A stretch of DNA of 64,000 bases from Pseudomonas marincola (GTDB lineage Bacteria; Pseudomonadota; Gammaproteobacteria; Pseudomonadales; Pseudomonadaceae): assembly GCF_900116605.1 (NCBI RefSeq), contig NZ_FPBC01000001.1, forward strand, positions 1-64,000, in the 5' to 3' direction. Positions within the stretch are counted from its first letter, which is position 1; each line of letters begins with the position of its first letter. Under the pieces are notes generated by a model. It was not told the origin of the DNA. It did no database searches and saw only the letters and a program-made list of their open reading frames with translations. This document shows positions 8,111 through 16,697 of this stretch, piece after piece. A program made the position numbers and the translations under genes.

Positions 8111-9002
8111 GATCGCCATGACGGATTAACCTGCGGTTTATCCATCCTCCACATCCCGATCACAGACAACACCAACCCGGAGGATGGATAGCCCCTTCGG
8201 GGCAATCCGTCATAGCAATGTGTGCAACGCCACATCTCCCGCGCGTGGCATTCCATAATCCGGCAAATCGCCAAAAACGAACGCAAAAACCCACCACACC
8301 CAGAGATCGCCATGACGGATTAACCGGCGGTTTATCCATCCTCCCCCATCTCGGGAAATACCAAAACCGGAGGATGGATAGCCCCTTCGGGGCAATCCGT
8401 CATAGCCATTTGTGCAACGCCGCACCTCCCGCGCGTGGCATTTCATAACCCGGCAAATCGCCAAAACCGAACGCAAAAACCCGTCACGCCCAACGATCGC
8501 CATGACGGATTAACCTGCGGTTTATCCATCCTCCACATCCCGATCACAGACAACACCAACCCGGAGGATGGATAGCCCCTTCGGGGCAATCCGTCATAGC
8601 AATGTGTGCAACGCCGCACCTCCCGCGCGTGGCATTTCATAACCCGGCAAATCGCCAAAAACAAACACAAACCCCAACCACACCCAGAGATCGCCATGAC
8701 GGATTAACCGGCGGTTTATCCATCCTCCCCCATCTCGGGAAATACCAAAACCGGAGGATGGATAGCCCCTTCGGGGCAATCCGTCATAGCCATTTGTGCA
8801 ACGCCGCACCTCCCGCGCGTGGCATTTCATCATCCGGCAAACCGCCAAAACCGAACGCAAAAACCCGTCACGCCCAAAGACCGCCATGACGGATTAACCG
8901 GCGGTTTATCCATCCTCCACATCCCGATCACAGACAACACCAAGCCGGAGGATGGATAGCCCCTTTGGGGCAATCCGTCATAGCCATCTGTGCAACGCCG
9001 CA
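8111..9002. repeat. tandem array of five palindromic ~190-bp units (A-B-A-B-A)
   Basis: Units begin at 8111, 8305, 8495, 8689 and 8879, so spacing alternates 194, 190, 194, 190 bp. Units 1, 3 and 5 share one inner loop (about 28 bp, with CGATCACAGACAACACCAA). Units 2 and 4 share a different, shorter loop (CATCTCGGGAAATACCAAAA). Each unit is a nested palindrome. In unit 1 the outer arms are ATGACGGATT (8118-8127) and AATCCGTCAT (8204-8213), and the inner arms are TATCCATCCTCC (8139-8150) and GGAGGATGGATA (8179-8190). A small hairpin lies on each arm, including GCCCC-TTC-GGGGC (8191-8203). The rest of each unit is a conserved spacer. Unit 5 diverges after about 9002. Reading frames inside are by-products of the repeat. 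Confidence 0.92.
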
Positions 9003-9092
9003 TCACATGCACGGGGGCTTTGGCTATTCAACAAATCGCCTGAACCACGCCCAAACCTCGTCGCCCCTACGACCGAAGCCAAATTGCAGCCG

Positions 9093-9124
9093 AAAAAAAG
9101 CCCGGCGCAATGGCCGGGCTCTTT
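9093..9124 (-). terminator. terminator of efp
   Basis: AGCCCGGC (9099-9106) pairs with GCCGGGCT (9113-9120) and is followed on the minus strand by a run of seven T. It lies 23 bp past the efp stop. Confidence 0.9.
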
Positions 9125-9146
9125 TGATCGCAGGTTAAAGCAGGTC

Positions 9147-9719
9147 TTAGACCGGTGCTTTAGCGCGCGACTTGTACTCGCCAGTGCGGGTATCGATTTC
9201 GATCCAGTCGTCGATTTCGCAGAAATCAGCAACCTTAACTTCGGTACCGTTGCTCAGCTTGGCAGGCTTCATCACCTTGCCAGACGTGTCGCCACGTGCA
9301 GAACCTTCGGTGTAAGCGATCTGACGAACGATGGTAGTCGGCAGGTCAACAGAAACAACTTTGCCTTCGAAGAATACGGCTTCGCAAACGTCGGTCATGC
9401 CGTCAACGATGAAAGGCATAACGCTTTCCAGGTCGTCTTTGTTCAACTCGTACTGGTTGAACTCTTCGTCCATGAAAACGTAGTTCGGCTCGCTGTAGTA
9501 CGAGTAGGTTACGTCTACGCGATCGAGGATAACCGGCTCAAGCTTGTCGTCAGCCTTGTATACGGTTTCAGTCGAGGAACCGGTCAACAGGTTGCGCAGC
9601 TTCATTTTAACGATGGCACTGTTACGACCGGACTTGGTGAACTCGGCCTTTTGGATAAGCCAAGGTTGGCCGTCGATCAGAGCCACACTGTTGGGCTTCA
9701 TTTCTTGTGCGGTTTTCAT
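9147..9719 (-). CDS. efp: EF-P, translation elongation factor P (Arg32 type)
   Basis: EF-P rescues ribosomes stalled at polyproline stretches. The 190 residues cover the KOW-like N-terminal domain and two OB domains. The modified loop reads TKSGRNSA, placing Arg at position 32. This is the hallmark of the subfamily that is rhamnosylated by EarP rather than lysylated on Lys34. The earP gene is immediately upstream on the same strand (46-bp gap), so enzyme and substrate are likely co-transcribed and end at the terminator near 9100. Expected modification: one rhamnose on Arg32, from dTDP-rhamnose. Confidence 0.97.
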   Translation of the reverse strand: MKTAQEMKPNSVALIDGQPWLIQKAEFTKSGRNSAIVKMKLRNLLTGSSTETVYKADDKLEPVILDRVDVTYSYYSEPNYVFMDEEFNQYELNKDDLESVMPFIVDGMTDVCEAVFFEGKVVSVDLPTTIVRQIAYTEGSARGDTSGKVMKPAKLSNGTEVKVADFCEIDDWIEIDTRTGEYKSRAKAPV

Positions 9720-9765
9720 ACTAATATCCGGATTTGAATGGAGTTACAGAATTCTGAGCCGCGTA

Positions 9766-10893
9766 TCATAGCCAATTTTGCTGAAACTGCACCAGCGTCG
9801 TCGCAAGATCTTGATATTCGGCCTGCTGCTCACACCACTTTTCGGCATGCGCCGACAGCTCATCCCAATGCAGCAACACCGCCTGCCAAGGCTCTGCAAC
9901 CGACTCCTGCGCACTCCAAGCCTGCCACAGCGAGGTGATTGCGGCGCCAGCCAGCGGCGATAAGTCGCGACAGTAAAGCGACAAAAAGGCCTGCATTTTT
10001 TCCCAATGGGCGCCTTCTTCCTGCTGATAGATATGCCACAACAGCGGTCGGCCCGCCCATTGCGCGCGCAAGAACGAGTCCTCTCCTCGTACCGCATTAA
10101 AGTCGCAACACCAGAGCAACTGGTCGTATTGGCGCTGCTCTATAAACGGCAAGATATTGATTTGCAGCGCGCCCCTGCGCTGCGAGTCGCCCGCTTTCAG
10201 ATCATCAACCGCCAGCCAGCGACCAAGGTCCGCGAGAATTCGCCCTTCAGGCACCAGCAACTGGGTGCATTGCGAATCTTGCTCAAGCACATCCAGCCAG
10301 CTGGACAGACCTGCACTCTCGTAGGTAAACAGTGACATCAGCCGCGCACAGGCGATGGGCTCAACACCTATCGAGCGCAAAAACTGCTGACGAGCCTGCT
10401 CATTCGCCACAAAATCCTGGCGCTGTGTAAGCAAACCCGCCTCACGCAGCAAACCACCGGTGCTTTCAGTAAAGCCCGGGAAAAAGAAATACTTCTGCAC
10501 GCCCCCGGACTGTAACGATGGCAAGCCATGACAACCACTCACCCAATCCTCTGCGCTCAAATATTCAAGGTTAAGCCAAAGAATCCGCCGCTTGCCCTCG
10601 GTAATCGCACGCACATAGGCCGCAGGCAATTCACAGGCAAACGCCTCGATTACCACATCAGCGGGTTCGACCGGCTGCCACTGACTGTGCCAATGACGCA
10701 CCTCCACCCCGAGCTGCAACTGCTCGCTAGCGTCCGGGCTGGCCTGAGGACAAATGCGTGCAAATGCGGCGACATCATCGACCCACAAGCGTACGTGCAG
10801 CCCATGCTCCGCTACCAATTGCCGGGCAAGACGCCAAGTAACCCCGATATCGCCGAAGTTATCGACAACACTGCAGAAAATGTCCCACTTCAC
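9766..10893 (-). CDS. earP: EarP, EF-P arginine rhamnosyltransferase
   Basis: A GT-B fold glycosyltransferase (formerly DUF2331) that transfers rhamnose from dTDP-rhamnose to Arg32 of EF-P. I start it at GTG 10893, giving 375 residues beginning VKWDIFCSVVDNFGDIGVTW, which is the conserved EarP N-terminus. Longer upstream frames have no support. The N-terminal WRLARQL helix, the EAFACELP segment, and the nucleotide-sugar region LPFIEQRQYDQLLWCCDFNAVRGEDSFLRAQ (about residues 240-270, quoted in part) fit the family. Efp follows 46 bp downstream. Confidence 0.95.
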   Translation of the reverse strand: MKWDIFCSVVDNFGDIGVTWRLARQLVAEHGLHVRLWVDDVAAFARICPQASPDASEQLQLGVEVRHWHSQWQPVEPADVVIEAFACELPAAYVRAITEGKRRILWLNLEYLSAEDWVSGCHGLPSLQSGGVQKYFFFPGFTESTGGLLREAGLLTQRQDFVANEQARQQFLRSIGVEPIACARLMSLFTYESAGLSSWLDVLEQDSQCTQLLVPEGRILADLGRWLAVDDLKAGDSQRRGALQINILPFIEQRQYDQLLWCCDFNAVRGEDSFLRAQWAGRPLLWHIYQQEEGAHWEKMQAFLSLYCRDLSPLAGAAITSLWQAWSAQESVAEPWQAVLLHWDELSAHAEKWCEQQAEYQDLATTLVQFQQNWL

Positions 10894-10974
10894 AAATTTT
10901 CGCCCTTGACTCAACAGCGCCCAGTTTAGCCTTTCGCCGCAGGCTAGGGGTATCCGGCAAAAAGCTGCAGACAG

Positions 10975-11002
10975 AAAAAACCCACCGCTGGGGTGGGTTA
11001 AA
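10975..11002 (-). terminator. terminator of the small gene at 11046-11255
   Basis: AACCCACC (10979-10986) pairs with GGTGGGTT (10992-10999) and is followed on the minus strand by six T. It separates the small upstream gene from earP. Confidence 0.85.
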
Positions 11003-11045
11003 GTGAACCGAAGGAGCAACTCGGCTCAAGGGAGGAAACAGGTAT

Positions 11046-11255
11046 TCACATGGTCATCGAGTAGTTGCTTGGCTCGAACTCGGACAGTTGCGACGCCCAG
11101 GCAGCTTTGCAGCGATCGGCATCCTCACGGGATGCGAACGGGCCGGACATCTGCACACCATCAACCACAATAAACCAACAAGCCAACGCACCTCTGGCGC
11201 GAAGCGCTTCAGGAACGGCACTGCCGACAAGGGACATAATGCTGAGTTGGGGCAT
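11046..11255 (-). CDS. small conserved-looking protein, function unknown
   Basis: A 69-residue protein starting MPQLSIMSLVG. GGAGG five bases before the ATG at 11255 marks the start; the ATG 12 bases upstream overlaps that ribosome-binding site and is unlikely. The middle contains VVDGVQMSGPFASREDADRC, a short beta-strand/helix pattern like SPOR-type or 'display-name' domains of Pseudomonas small proteins, but I do not recognise a named family. No signal peptide or membrane segment. A clear terminator follows, so it appears monocistronic. The good start signal and terminator support a real gene. Confidence 0.72.
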   Translation of the reverse strand: MPQLSIMSLVGSAVPEALRARGALACWFIVVDGVQMSGPFASREDADRCKAAWASQLSEFEPSNYSMTM

Positions 11256-11435
11256 ACGAACCTCCATAACTTTGGATGGGTCTATTTTCAGACACCCCCG
11301 CAGGAATGAACAATCAGCAGGATTAATAGTGGTTATGGCTTTTTAAGATTGCGCTTTGCAGAGGATCTGTGCGCAAAGCCAGGACGCTGGGTAATGCGTG
11401 GCGCAGGCACCGCAGAAATAGCGCCCATAGAATGC

Positions 11436-11472
11436 AAAAAGCCCCGTAAATCTAAGATTTACGGGGCTTTTT
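11436..11472 (-). terminator. terminator of tRNA-Ser
   Basis: GCCCCGTAAATC pairs with GATTTACGGGGC around a short loop (11441-11467), flanked by A5 and T5. On the minus strand it lies eight bases after the tRNA-Ser 3' end. Confidence 0.93.
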
Positions 11473-11479
11473 GAGAAAG

Positions 11480-11569
11480 TGGCGGTGAAGATGAGATTCG
11501 AACTCATGATACGATTTCTCGTATACACACTTTCCAGGCGTGCTCCTTCAACCGCTCGGACACTTCACC
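11480..11569 (-). tRNA. tRNA-Ser(GGA)
   Basis: A 90-nt tRNA on the minus strand with encoded CCA (11480-11482). Acceptor stem GGTGAAG/CTTCACC. The anticodon stem CACGC/GTGTG encloses CTGGAAA, giving anticodon GGA. The long variable arm (ATACGAGAAATCGTAT region) is typical of class II serine tRNAs. Confidence 0.96.
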
Positions 11570-11861
11570 GGATCTCGAAGACATTGCTGTCTGTCGAGGC
11601 GCGCTAATGTAGCCGAAGATGGATTTAAACGCAAAAGTTTTTTCAGGCTATTCATGCGCTTATGAGATTTTTCTCTGATCACGGGGCTTTTTAGCTATCT
11701 GTTGGCAGGCGAATCTGCCGAATCGCCCCGCATAACGGCACGGCCTGCTGCGCAATCGCAGGTGGAACAGCTGTACGCTGACCCATCAGTCAGTCACCGC
11801 ACTTTACCGGCGTCGATTGTATGGGTAACGTCAGCCAACTTCTTGAGTAGGAAACCCGAGC

Positions 11862-12551
11862 ATGAGCGACCTGATTAGCTATCAACTTGAAGACGGTATT
11901 GCCACCCTGACCCTGAGCAATGGCAAGGTCAACGCCATTTCTCCAGACGTAATCGCCGCGTTCAACACAGCACTGGATCAAGCCGAGCAAGACAAGGCCA
12001 TCGTAATCATCACTGGCCAGCCAGGTATTTTGTCTGGCGGCTATGACCTCAAAGTAATGACCTCTGGCCCTCAGAACGCAATTGACCTGGTCGCCGCTGG
12101 CTCGACGCTGGCCCGACGCATGCTCGCCCACCCCTATCCGATTATCGTGGCCTGTGGCGGTCACGCGGTAGCCAAGGGTGCGTTCATTCTCCTCTCTGCC
12201 GACTACCGGATTGGTGTTGAAGGTGCGTTCAGCATTGGCCTCAACGAAGTGCAGATCGGCATGACCATGCACCACGTCGGCATTGAACTGGCGCGTGATC
12301 GCCTGCGCAAATCGGCGTTCCAACGCTCCGTCATCAACGGTGAGATGTTCGATCCGCAGGGCGCACTTTCAGCCGGCTTCCTTGACAAGGTTGTCGCCGC
12401 CGACGCGTTGCTGCCAACGGCACGGGCCGCGGCCGAGCAAATGAAGAAGATCAATATGAAGGCGCATAAAAACACCAAGCTGAAGGTGCGCAAAGCGCTG
12501 CTTGAAACGCTCGACAAGGCAATCGAACTGGACAAATCGTTCAGTTTCTAA
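11862..12551 (+). CDS. crotonase-family enoyl-CoA hydratase/isomerase
   Basis: A 229-residue single-domain crotonase fold. The oxyanion-hole segments are GILSGGYDLKVM (about residues 55-66) and ACGGHAVAKGAFILLSADYRIG (about 102-123, quoted in part). The usual second catalytic glutamate region reads NEVQIGMTMHHVG. The substrate cannot be deduced; at under 230 residues it is a little shorter than canonical FadB-type hydratases (about 260). It is a stand-alone unit: AGGAAA precedes ATG and a hairpin terminator follows. Likely role: hydration or isomerisation of an acyl-CoA in fatty-acid or branched-chain metabolism. Confidence 0.85.
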   Translation: MSDLISYQLEDGIATLTLSNGKVNAISPDVIAAFNTALDQAEQDKAIVIITGQPGILSGGYDLKVMTSGPQNAIDLVAAGSTLARRMLAHPYPIIVACGGHAVAKGAFILLSADYRIGVEGAFSIGLNEVQIGMTMHHVGIELARDRLRKSAFQRSVINGEMFDPQGALSAGFLDKVVAADALLPTARAAAEQMKKINMKAHKNTKLKVRKALLETLDKAIELDKSFSF

Positions 12552-12560
12552 GTGCTTCTG

Positions 12561-12604
12561 CCCTGCATGAACGTGCCTGAAGGCATGTTTGTGCAGGGTT
12601 TTGC
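12561..12604 (+). terminator. hairpin terminator after the crotonase gene
   Basis: CCCTGCA (12561-12567) pairs with TGCAGGG (12592-12598), with an inner stem ACGTGCC/GGCATGT around TGAA. It is followed by TTTTG. Confidence 0.75.
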
Positions 12605-12752
12605 GCCTCCCCACTCCCCCCGCAAGCATCAGGCCAGAGCCTCTGCGCCTTGCCCTCGATTGTGCTGGTAACAACCTGTTGTCTATGGCTAATTGCTGTT
12701 CCCGAGCGGCCCTCGTACACTGCGCGCCCTTATTTCAAGTCGGTCGTAGCTG

Positions 12753-13484
12753 ATGCTTTTTATTGCCCGGATGCTGTTGATGGGGCTGCACTTCGTAATT
12801 GCCGGTGTAGCCGGTTTGCTGCTGTGCATCTGCCGTCCCTTTAACCCCGACAACAGTCGCCTTTGCGCCCGCCTCTACTCAATACCCGCGTTGTGGATTT
12901 TGCGCATAAACCTGAAAACCGAGGTCTCCTCGCTGTTCGCGAAAAAGCGCGCGTGCGTGATCATTGCCAATCACCAATCCAACTATGACCTTTATGTACT
13001 TGGCCGCGTCGTTCCTGAACGTACCGTCAGCCTGGGCAAAAAAAGCCTTAAGTGGGTGCCGTTCTTTGGTCAGCTGTATTGGTTGGCAGGTAATGTATTG
13101 CTGGATCGCGGCAATGCGCGCAAGGCCAAGCAGGCGATGCAAACCACCACCGAAACCCTGAAGAACCGCGACACCTCGATCTGGGTATTTCCTGAAGGCA
13201 CGCGCAATCCGGGCCAGCAGTTGTTCCCATTCAAGCGCGGGGCTTTTCAGATGGCGATTGACGCTGGCGTGCCGATTATTCCGGTGTGCACCAGCCATTA
13301 CGCGAGCACGGTTAAACTCGGTCGCTGGAACACGGGCAAAATCATGATCCGCTCGCTGGCCCCGATTGAAACGGCGCACATGACCCACAGCGACATGCCA
13401 GCATTGATCGAGCAATGCCGCGTGCAGATGCAAGACTGCATCGACCAGATGACCCGCGAGCTGATAGAGCAAGCAGCCGGTTAA
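12753..13484 (+). CDS. PlsC-like 1-acyl-sn-glycerol-3-phosphate acyltransferase
   Basis: A 243-residue inner-membrane acyltransferase of the LPLAT family that acylates lysophosphatidate to phosphatidate. An N-terminal hydrophobic helix (about residues 8-30) is followed by block I NHQSNYD (catalytic His-x4-Asp, about residues 73-79), block II around the LDRGN segment, block III FPEGTRNPG (about 147-155), and block IV VPIIPVC. It is a single gene between two terminators. Pseudomonas genomes carry several plsC paralogues, so I leave the gene symbol blank. Confidence 0.92.
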   Translation: MLFIARMLLMGLHFVIAGVAGLLLCICRPFNPDNSRLCARLYSIPALWILRINLKTEVSSLFAKKRACVIIANHQSNYDLYVLGRVVPERTVSLGKKSLKWVPFFGQLYWLAGNVLLDRGNARKAKQAMQTTTETLKNRDTSIWVFPEGTRNPGQQLFPFKRGAFQMAIDAGVPIIPVCTSHYASTVKLGRWNTGKIMIRSLAPIETAHMTHSDMPALIEQCRVQMQDCIDQMTRELIEQAAG

Positions 13485-13497
13485 TCCAGCGCCCATG

Positions 13498-13534
13498 AAA
13501 AAGCCCGATACAGGCGACTGCATCGGGCTTTTTT
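13498..13534. terminator. bidirectional terminator
   Basis: AAAAAGCCCGAT pairs with ATCGGGCTTTTT across a 12-nt loop. It lies between the convergent plsC-like gene and the amidotransferase gene and can serve both. Confidence 0.88.
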
Positions 13535-13553
13535 ACGCGTTATTGCTCACCGG

Positions 13554-14282
13554 CTAAAGCGCGGCAGACTCACGGCCATTGGCCACAAAACGCATCATCC
13601 ACTCGGCAACAGTGCTGCCCTGATGCTGCTGCTGCAAGCTGTCGATGCCTTTGCGGTAGCTGTTTTCGCCGATGCACTGCTGGCGCAGATCGAGCAGCGC
13701 ACGCGAGTAGCTGGGCACGAACTCGGGATGACCCTGGAAGCACAGGACTTGATCATCAATCGAGTAGGCGGCGATTGGACAAAACTCACTGGATGCCAAC
13801 AAGGTGGCGTTTTCCGGCAGTTTAGTGACCTGATCCTGATGGCTAATCAGCAATGAAAAATCATTGGTCTGCGGCTGCAACCAGGCAGGCTTGTTGGCCA
13901 GCTGATAATTGTGCACGCCGACACCCCAGCCGTTAGTCGCACGCTCAGCCTTGCCGCCCAGCAACAACGCCAGCAGTTGGTGGCCAAAACAGATGCCCAG
14001 CAACTTGTCACCGCGCTGATAGCGGTCAAGCAAGTAGGTCTTGAGGGTTTCAATCCATGGATCAGTGCCGAAAGAATCTGCCTTGCTACCTGTTACCAGA
14101 TACGCATCGTAAACCTCGGAGTCTGCCGGGTAATGACCGGCCACCACGTTGTAAACCGTGAACTCGGCAGCGATCGGCTGCTGAGCAAACAGCTGCTGAA
14201 ACATGTAGCCATAGCCCTGATACTGGTCAACCAGCTCCGGGCGAAGATGATCGGTTTCCAAAATACAGATTTGCAACGGCAT
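13554..14282 (-). CDS. class I glutamine amidotransferase domain protein
   Basis: A 242-residue stand-alone GATase1 domain. The nucleophile elbow is GICFGHQLLAL (Cys near residue 98), and the His of the triad is in FQGHPEF near residue 182. The family resembles GuaA-type or YfeJ-like free amidotransferases, which transfer or hydrolyse the glutamine amide on an unknown partner. No synthetase gene is adjacent. It is flanked by terminators and therefore alone in its transcript. A second free amidotransferase of similar size lies at 24226-24933; the two are distinct subfamilies. Confidence 0.87.
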   Translation of the reverse strand: MPLQICILETDHLRPELVDQYQGYGYMFQQLFAQQPIAAEFTVYNVVAGHYPADSEVYDAYLVTGSKADSFGTDPWIETLKTYLLDRYQRGDKLLGICFGHQLLALLLGGKAERATNGWGVGVHNYQLANKPAWLQPQTNDFSLLISHQDQVTKLPENATLLASSEFCPIAAYSIDDQVLCFQGHPEFVPSYSRALLDLRQQCIGENSYRKGIDSLQQQHQGSTVAEWMMRFVANGRESAAL

Positions 14283-14430
14283 TAGGCAGAATCCCTAAAC
14301 GCAGGTGATTGATATAAACCGTGTAATAGCGTGCCCTGCCAGGCGCAACTAGGCAATAGGCAGGGGCGCCCGTCGGGCAAAATATTACAAGAAAAATCTG
14401 CGATCGCAGATCATATTTTCTGATTAGCTA

Positions 14431-14466
14431 AAAAAAATGGCTGCAGCTTTAAACTGCAGCCATTTA
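14431..14466 (-). terminator. terminator of the fadJ-like operon
   Basis: AAATGGCTGCAG (14435-14446) pairs with CTGCAGCCATTT (14454-14465). The minus strand continues into a run of T. It lies 18 bp past the fadJ-like stop. Confidence 0.92.
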
Positions 14467-14483
14467 TTACGCCGATTTAACAG

Positions 14484-16631
14484 CTACTGAAACAACTGGC
14501 CCTTGGCAGCCTTGTCGAGCAGCAGCGCTGGCGGCAAGAAGCGATCACCGTATTGCTCAGCCAGGTATTCGGCTCGGGCGATGAAGTCTTTGATGGCGTA
14601 CTGGTTGATAAACTGCAACGCGCCGCCCGTCCAGCCAGCGAAGCCGATGCCGAAGATCGAACCGATGTTGGCGTCGGCGACCGAAAGCAACACGCCCTCT
14701 TCAAGGCAGCGCACCGTTTCGATAGCTTGAATGAACAGGATGCGGTCGCGCACATCAACCGCCGGAATTTGCCCGTCCGCTTTCTCGAAGTGCTCCTTCA
14801 ACCCCGACCATAGATGCTTCTTGGCGCCGGCCGGGTACTCATAGAAGCCGCCACCGGCCGCCTTGCCGCTGCGCTTGAACTCACTGAGCATCAGCTCAAT
14901 TACCTCATACGCGGGATGCTCCGGCAGGGTTCGTCCCTCCTCGGCAAAGTCCTTGATGGTTTGCTTGCGGATGTGGCTCATCAAGCTCATCGAGACTTCG
15001 TCACTGATCGCCAGAGGGCCAACCGGCATGCCAGCCTTGCGCGCCTCGTTCTCGATCAGCGGCGCCGCAACGCCTTCGCCAAGCATCGCCAGCCCTTCGT
15101 TGGTAAACGTGCCGAACACCCGCGAGGTGAAGAAGCCGCGACTGTCGTTCACCACGATCGGGGTTTTCTTGATCTGCATGACGTAGTCAAACGCACGGGC
15201 CAAAGTTGCATCGCTGGTTTGCTCACCCTTGATGATCTCAACCAGCGGCATTTTGTCGACCGGGCTGAAAAAATGCAGGCCGATGAACTTGTCTTGTCCG
15301 GCCACAGCGGTAGCCAGCCCGGTAATTGGCAGGGTCGAGGTATTCGAGGCGATCACCGCATCATTCAGCGCTACAGCTTCAGCTGCTGCGGTGACATTGG
15401 CTTTCAGATCGCGGTCTTCGAACACGGCTTCGATAATCAGATCGCAGCCTTCGAAGTCGGCATCCTTGTCGGTTGCGCGAATGCGCTCAAGAAAGGCATC
15501 ACGCTTGTCGACACTCATCTGGCCGCGACCGACTTTCTTCTCCAGCAGCGCAGCCGAATAGCTTTTGCCCTTCTCGGCCGCCTCGATGGATACGTCTTTG
15601 AGCACCACCTCGATACCGGCTGCCGCTGAGACATACGCAATCCCAGCGCCCATCATTCCGGCGCCGATCACCCCGACCTTGTGGGTTTTGCTCGGCTCGT
15701 ATCCCTTGGGGCGCGAACCACCGGCATTGATCTGATTGAGTTGGAACCAGAAGGTGCCGATCATGTTCTTCGCCACCTGGCCGGTGGTCAGCTCGGTGAA
15801 GTAGCGCGCTTCAATCAGTTGCGCGGTGTCGAAATCGACCTGTGCGCCCTCGACCGCAGCGCACATGATTTTCTCTGGTGCGGGGTAGCAACCACGGGTT
15901 TTGTCGCGCAGTACCGAGGGCGCGATGGCGAGCATTTGCGCCACACTCGGCGTTGCCGGTGTGCCGCCCGGCATCTTGTAACCTGCCTGATCCCAGGGCT
16001 GCTTGGCCTCCGGGTTAGCCATGATCCAGGCACGGGCCTTGGCCATCATGTCATCACGGTCACTGGCCAGCGCATCGATCAAGCCGACCTTCAAGGCCGC
16101 ATCAGGGCGCAACTTCTTGCCTTCGGCAAGGTACGGCAGGGCTTTTTCCAGCCCCAGCAAACGCACCATGCGCACCACCCCGCCGCCGCCCGGCAATAAA
16201 CCGAGAGTGACTTCCGGCAAGCCGATCTGCACCGCGCTGCTGTCCAGCGCGATCCGATGATGGCAGGCCAGGCAAATCTCCCAACCGCCGCCCAACGCAG
16301 CGCCATTGATTGCCGCCACTACCGGCTTGCCGAGTGTTTCAAGGCGGCGCAATTGCGCCTTGATGTTAAGCGTCATCTGGTAGAACTGCGGCGCATCGGC
16401 CTGAGTCACCTTAACCAGCTCATTGAGGTCGCCGCCGGCAAAGAAGGTCTTCTTCGCCGAGGTGATAATCACCCCGCGAATCTGCTCCTTTTCAGTCTCC
16501 AGGCGTTCGACAGTCGCCGCCATGGCGCTGCGGTAATCCGCATTCATGGTGTTGGCGCTCTGGCCCGGCATATCAATGGTCAGAACGACGATATCGTCCG
16601 GGCCTTTTTCATAGCGAATAGCTTCAGTCAT
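14484..16631 (-). CDS. FadJ/FadB-like multifunctional beta-oxidation protein (enoyl-CoA hydratase / 3-hydroxyacyl-CoA dehydrogenase)
   Basis: A fusion of an N-terminal crotonase domain (about residues 1-190; oxyanion segments FFAGGDLNEL and GAALGGGWEICLACHHRIAL) with 3-hydroxyacyl-CoA dehydrogenase. The NAD-binding domain begins VGVIGAGMMGAGIAYVSAA near residue 320, with HFFSPVDKMPLVEI further on, then two C-terminal helical domains. It hydrates enoyl-CoA and oxidises 3-hydroxyacyl-CoA. The 715-residue form starts at ATG 16631 (MTEAIRYEKG); an in-frame codon 51 bp earlier adds a non-conserved, Arg-rich leader. The thiolase gene lies 66 bp upstream on the same strand, so the pair forms a beta-oxidation operon. 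Confidence 0.94.
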   Translation of the reverse strand: MTEAIRYEKGPDDIVVLTIDMPGQSANTMNADYRSAMAATVERLETEKEQIRGVIITSAKKTFFAGGDLNELVKVTQADAPQFYQMTLNIKAQLRRLETLGKPVVAAINGAALGGGWEICLACHHRIALDSSAVQIGLPEVTLGLLPGGGGVVRMVRLLGLEKALPYLAEGKKLRPDAALKVGLIDALASDRDDMMAKARAWIMANPEAKQPWDQAGYKMPGGTPATPSVAQMLAIAPSVLRDKTRGCYPAPEKIMCAAVEGAQVDFDTAQLIEARYFTELTTGQVAKNMIGTFWFQLNQINAGGSRPKGYEPSKTHKVGVIGAGMMGAGIAYVSAAAGIEVVLKDVSIEAAEKGKSYSAALLEKKVGRGQMSVDKRDAFLERIRATDKDADFEGCDLIIEAVFEDRDLKANVTAAAEAVALNDAVIASNTSTLPITGLATAVAGQDKFIGLHFFSPVDKMPLVEIIKGEQTSDATLARAFDYVMQIKKTPIVVNDSRGFFTSRVFGTFTNEGLAMLGEGVAAPLIENEARKAGMPVGPLAISDEVSMSLMSHIRKQTIKDFAEEGRTLPEHPAYEVIELMLSEFKRSGKAAGGGFYEYPAGAKKHLWSGLKEHFEKADGQIPAVDVRDRILFIQAIETVRCLEEGVLLSVADANIGSIFGIGFAGWTGGALQFINQYAIKDFIARAEYLAEQYGDRFLPPALLLDKAAKGQLFQ

Positions 16632-16697
16632 GCTGTTCTTTCCCCGACACTGTGCAGGCCTGCGCCGCTCAAGTTGGCGCACGGCTTGGCGTGATGA

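Noticed and set aside
8111..9002. CRISPR array
   Set aside because: Units are ~190 bp with near-identical content, not short repeats with unique spacers, and no cas genes are near.
8111..9002. Integron attC sites
   Set aside because: No core RYYYAAC/GTTRRRY sites flanking gene cassettes and no integrase.
8065..9012. Repeated 60-97-residue frames in the array
   Set aside because: They repeat because the DNA repeats, run in both directions, and lack start signals.
8952..9737. 261-residue plus-strand frame over efp
   Set aside because: Antisense to efp, whose protein is conserved and complete.
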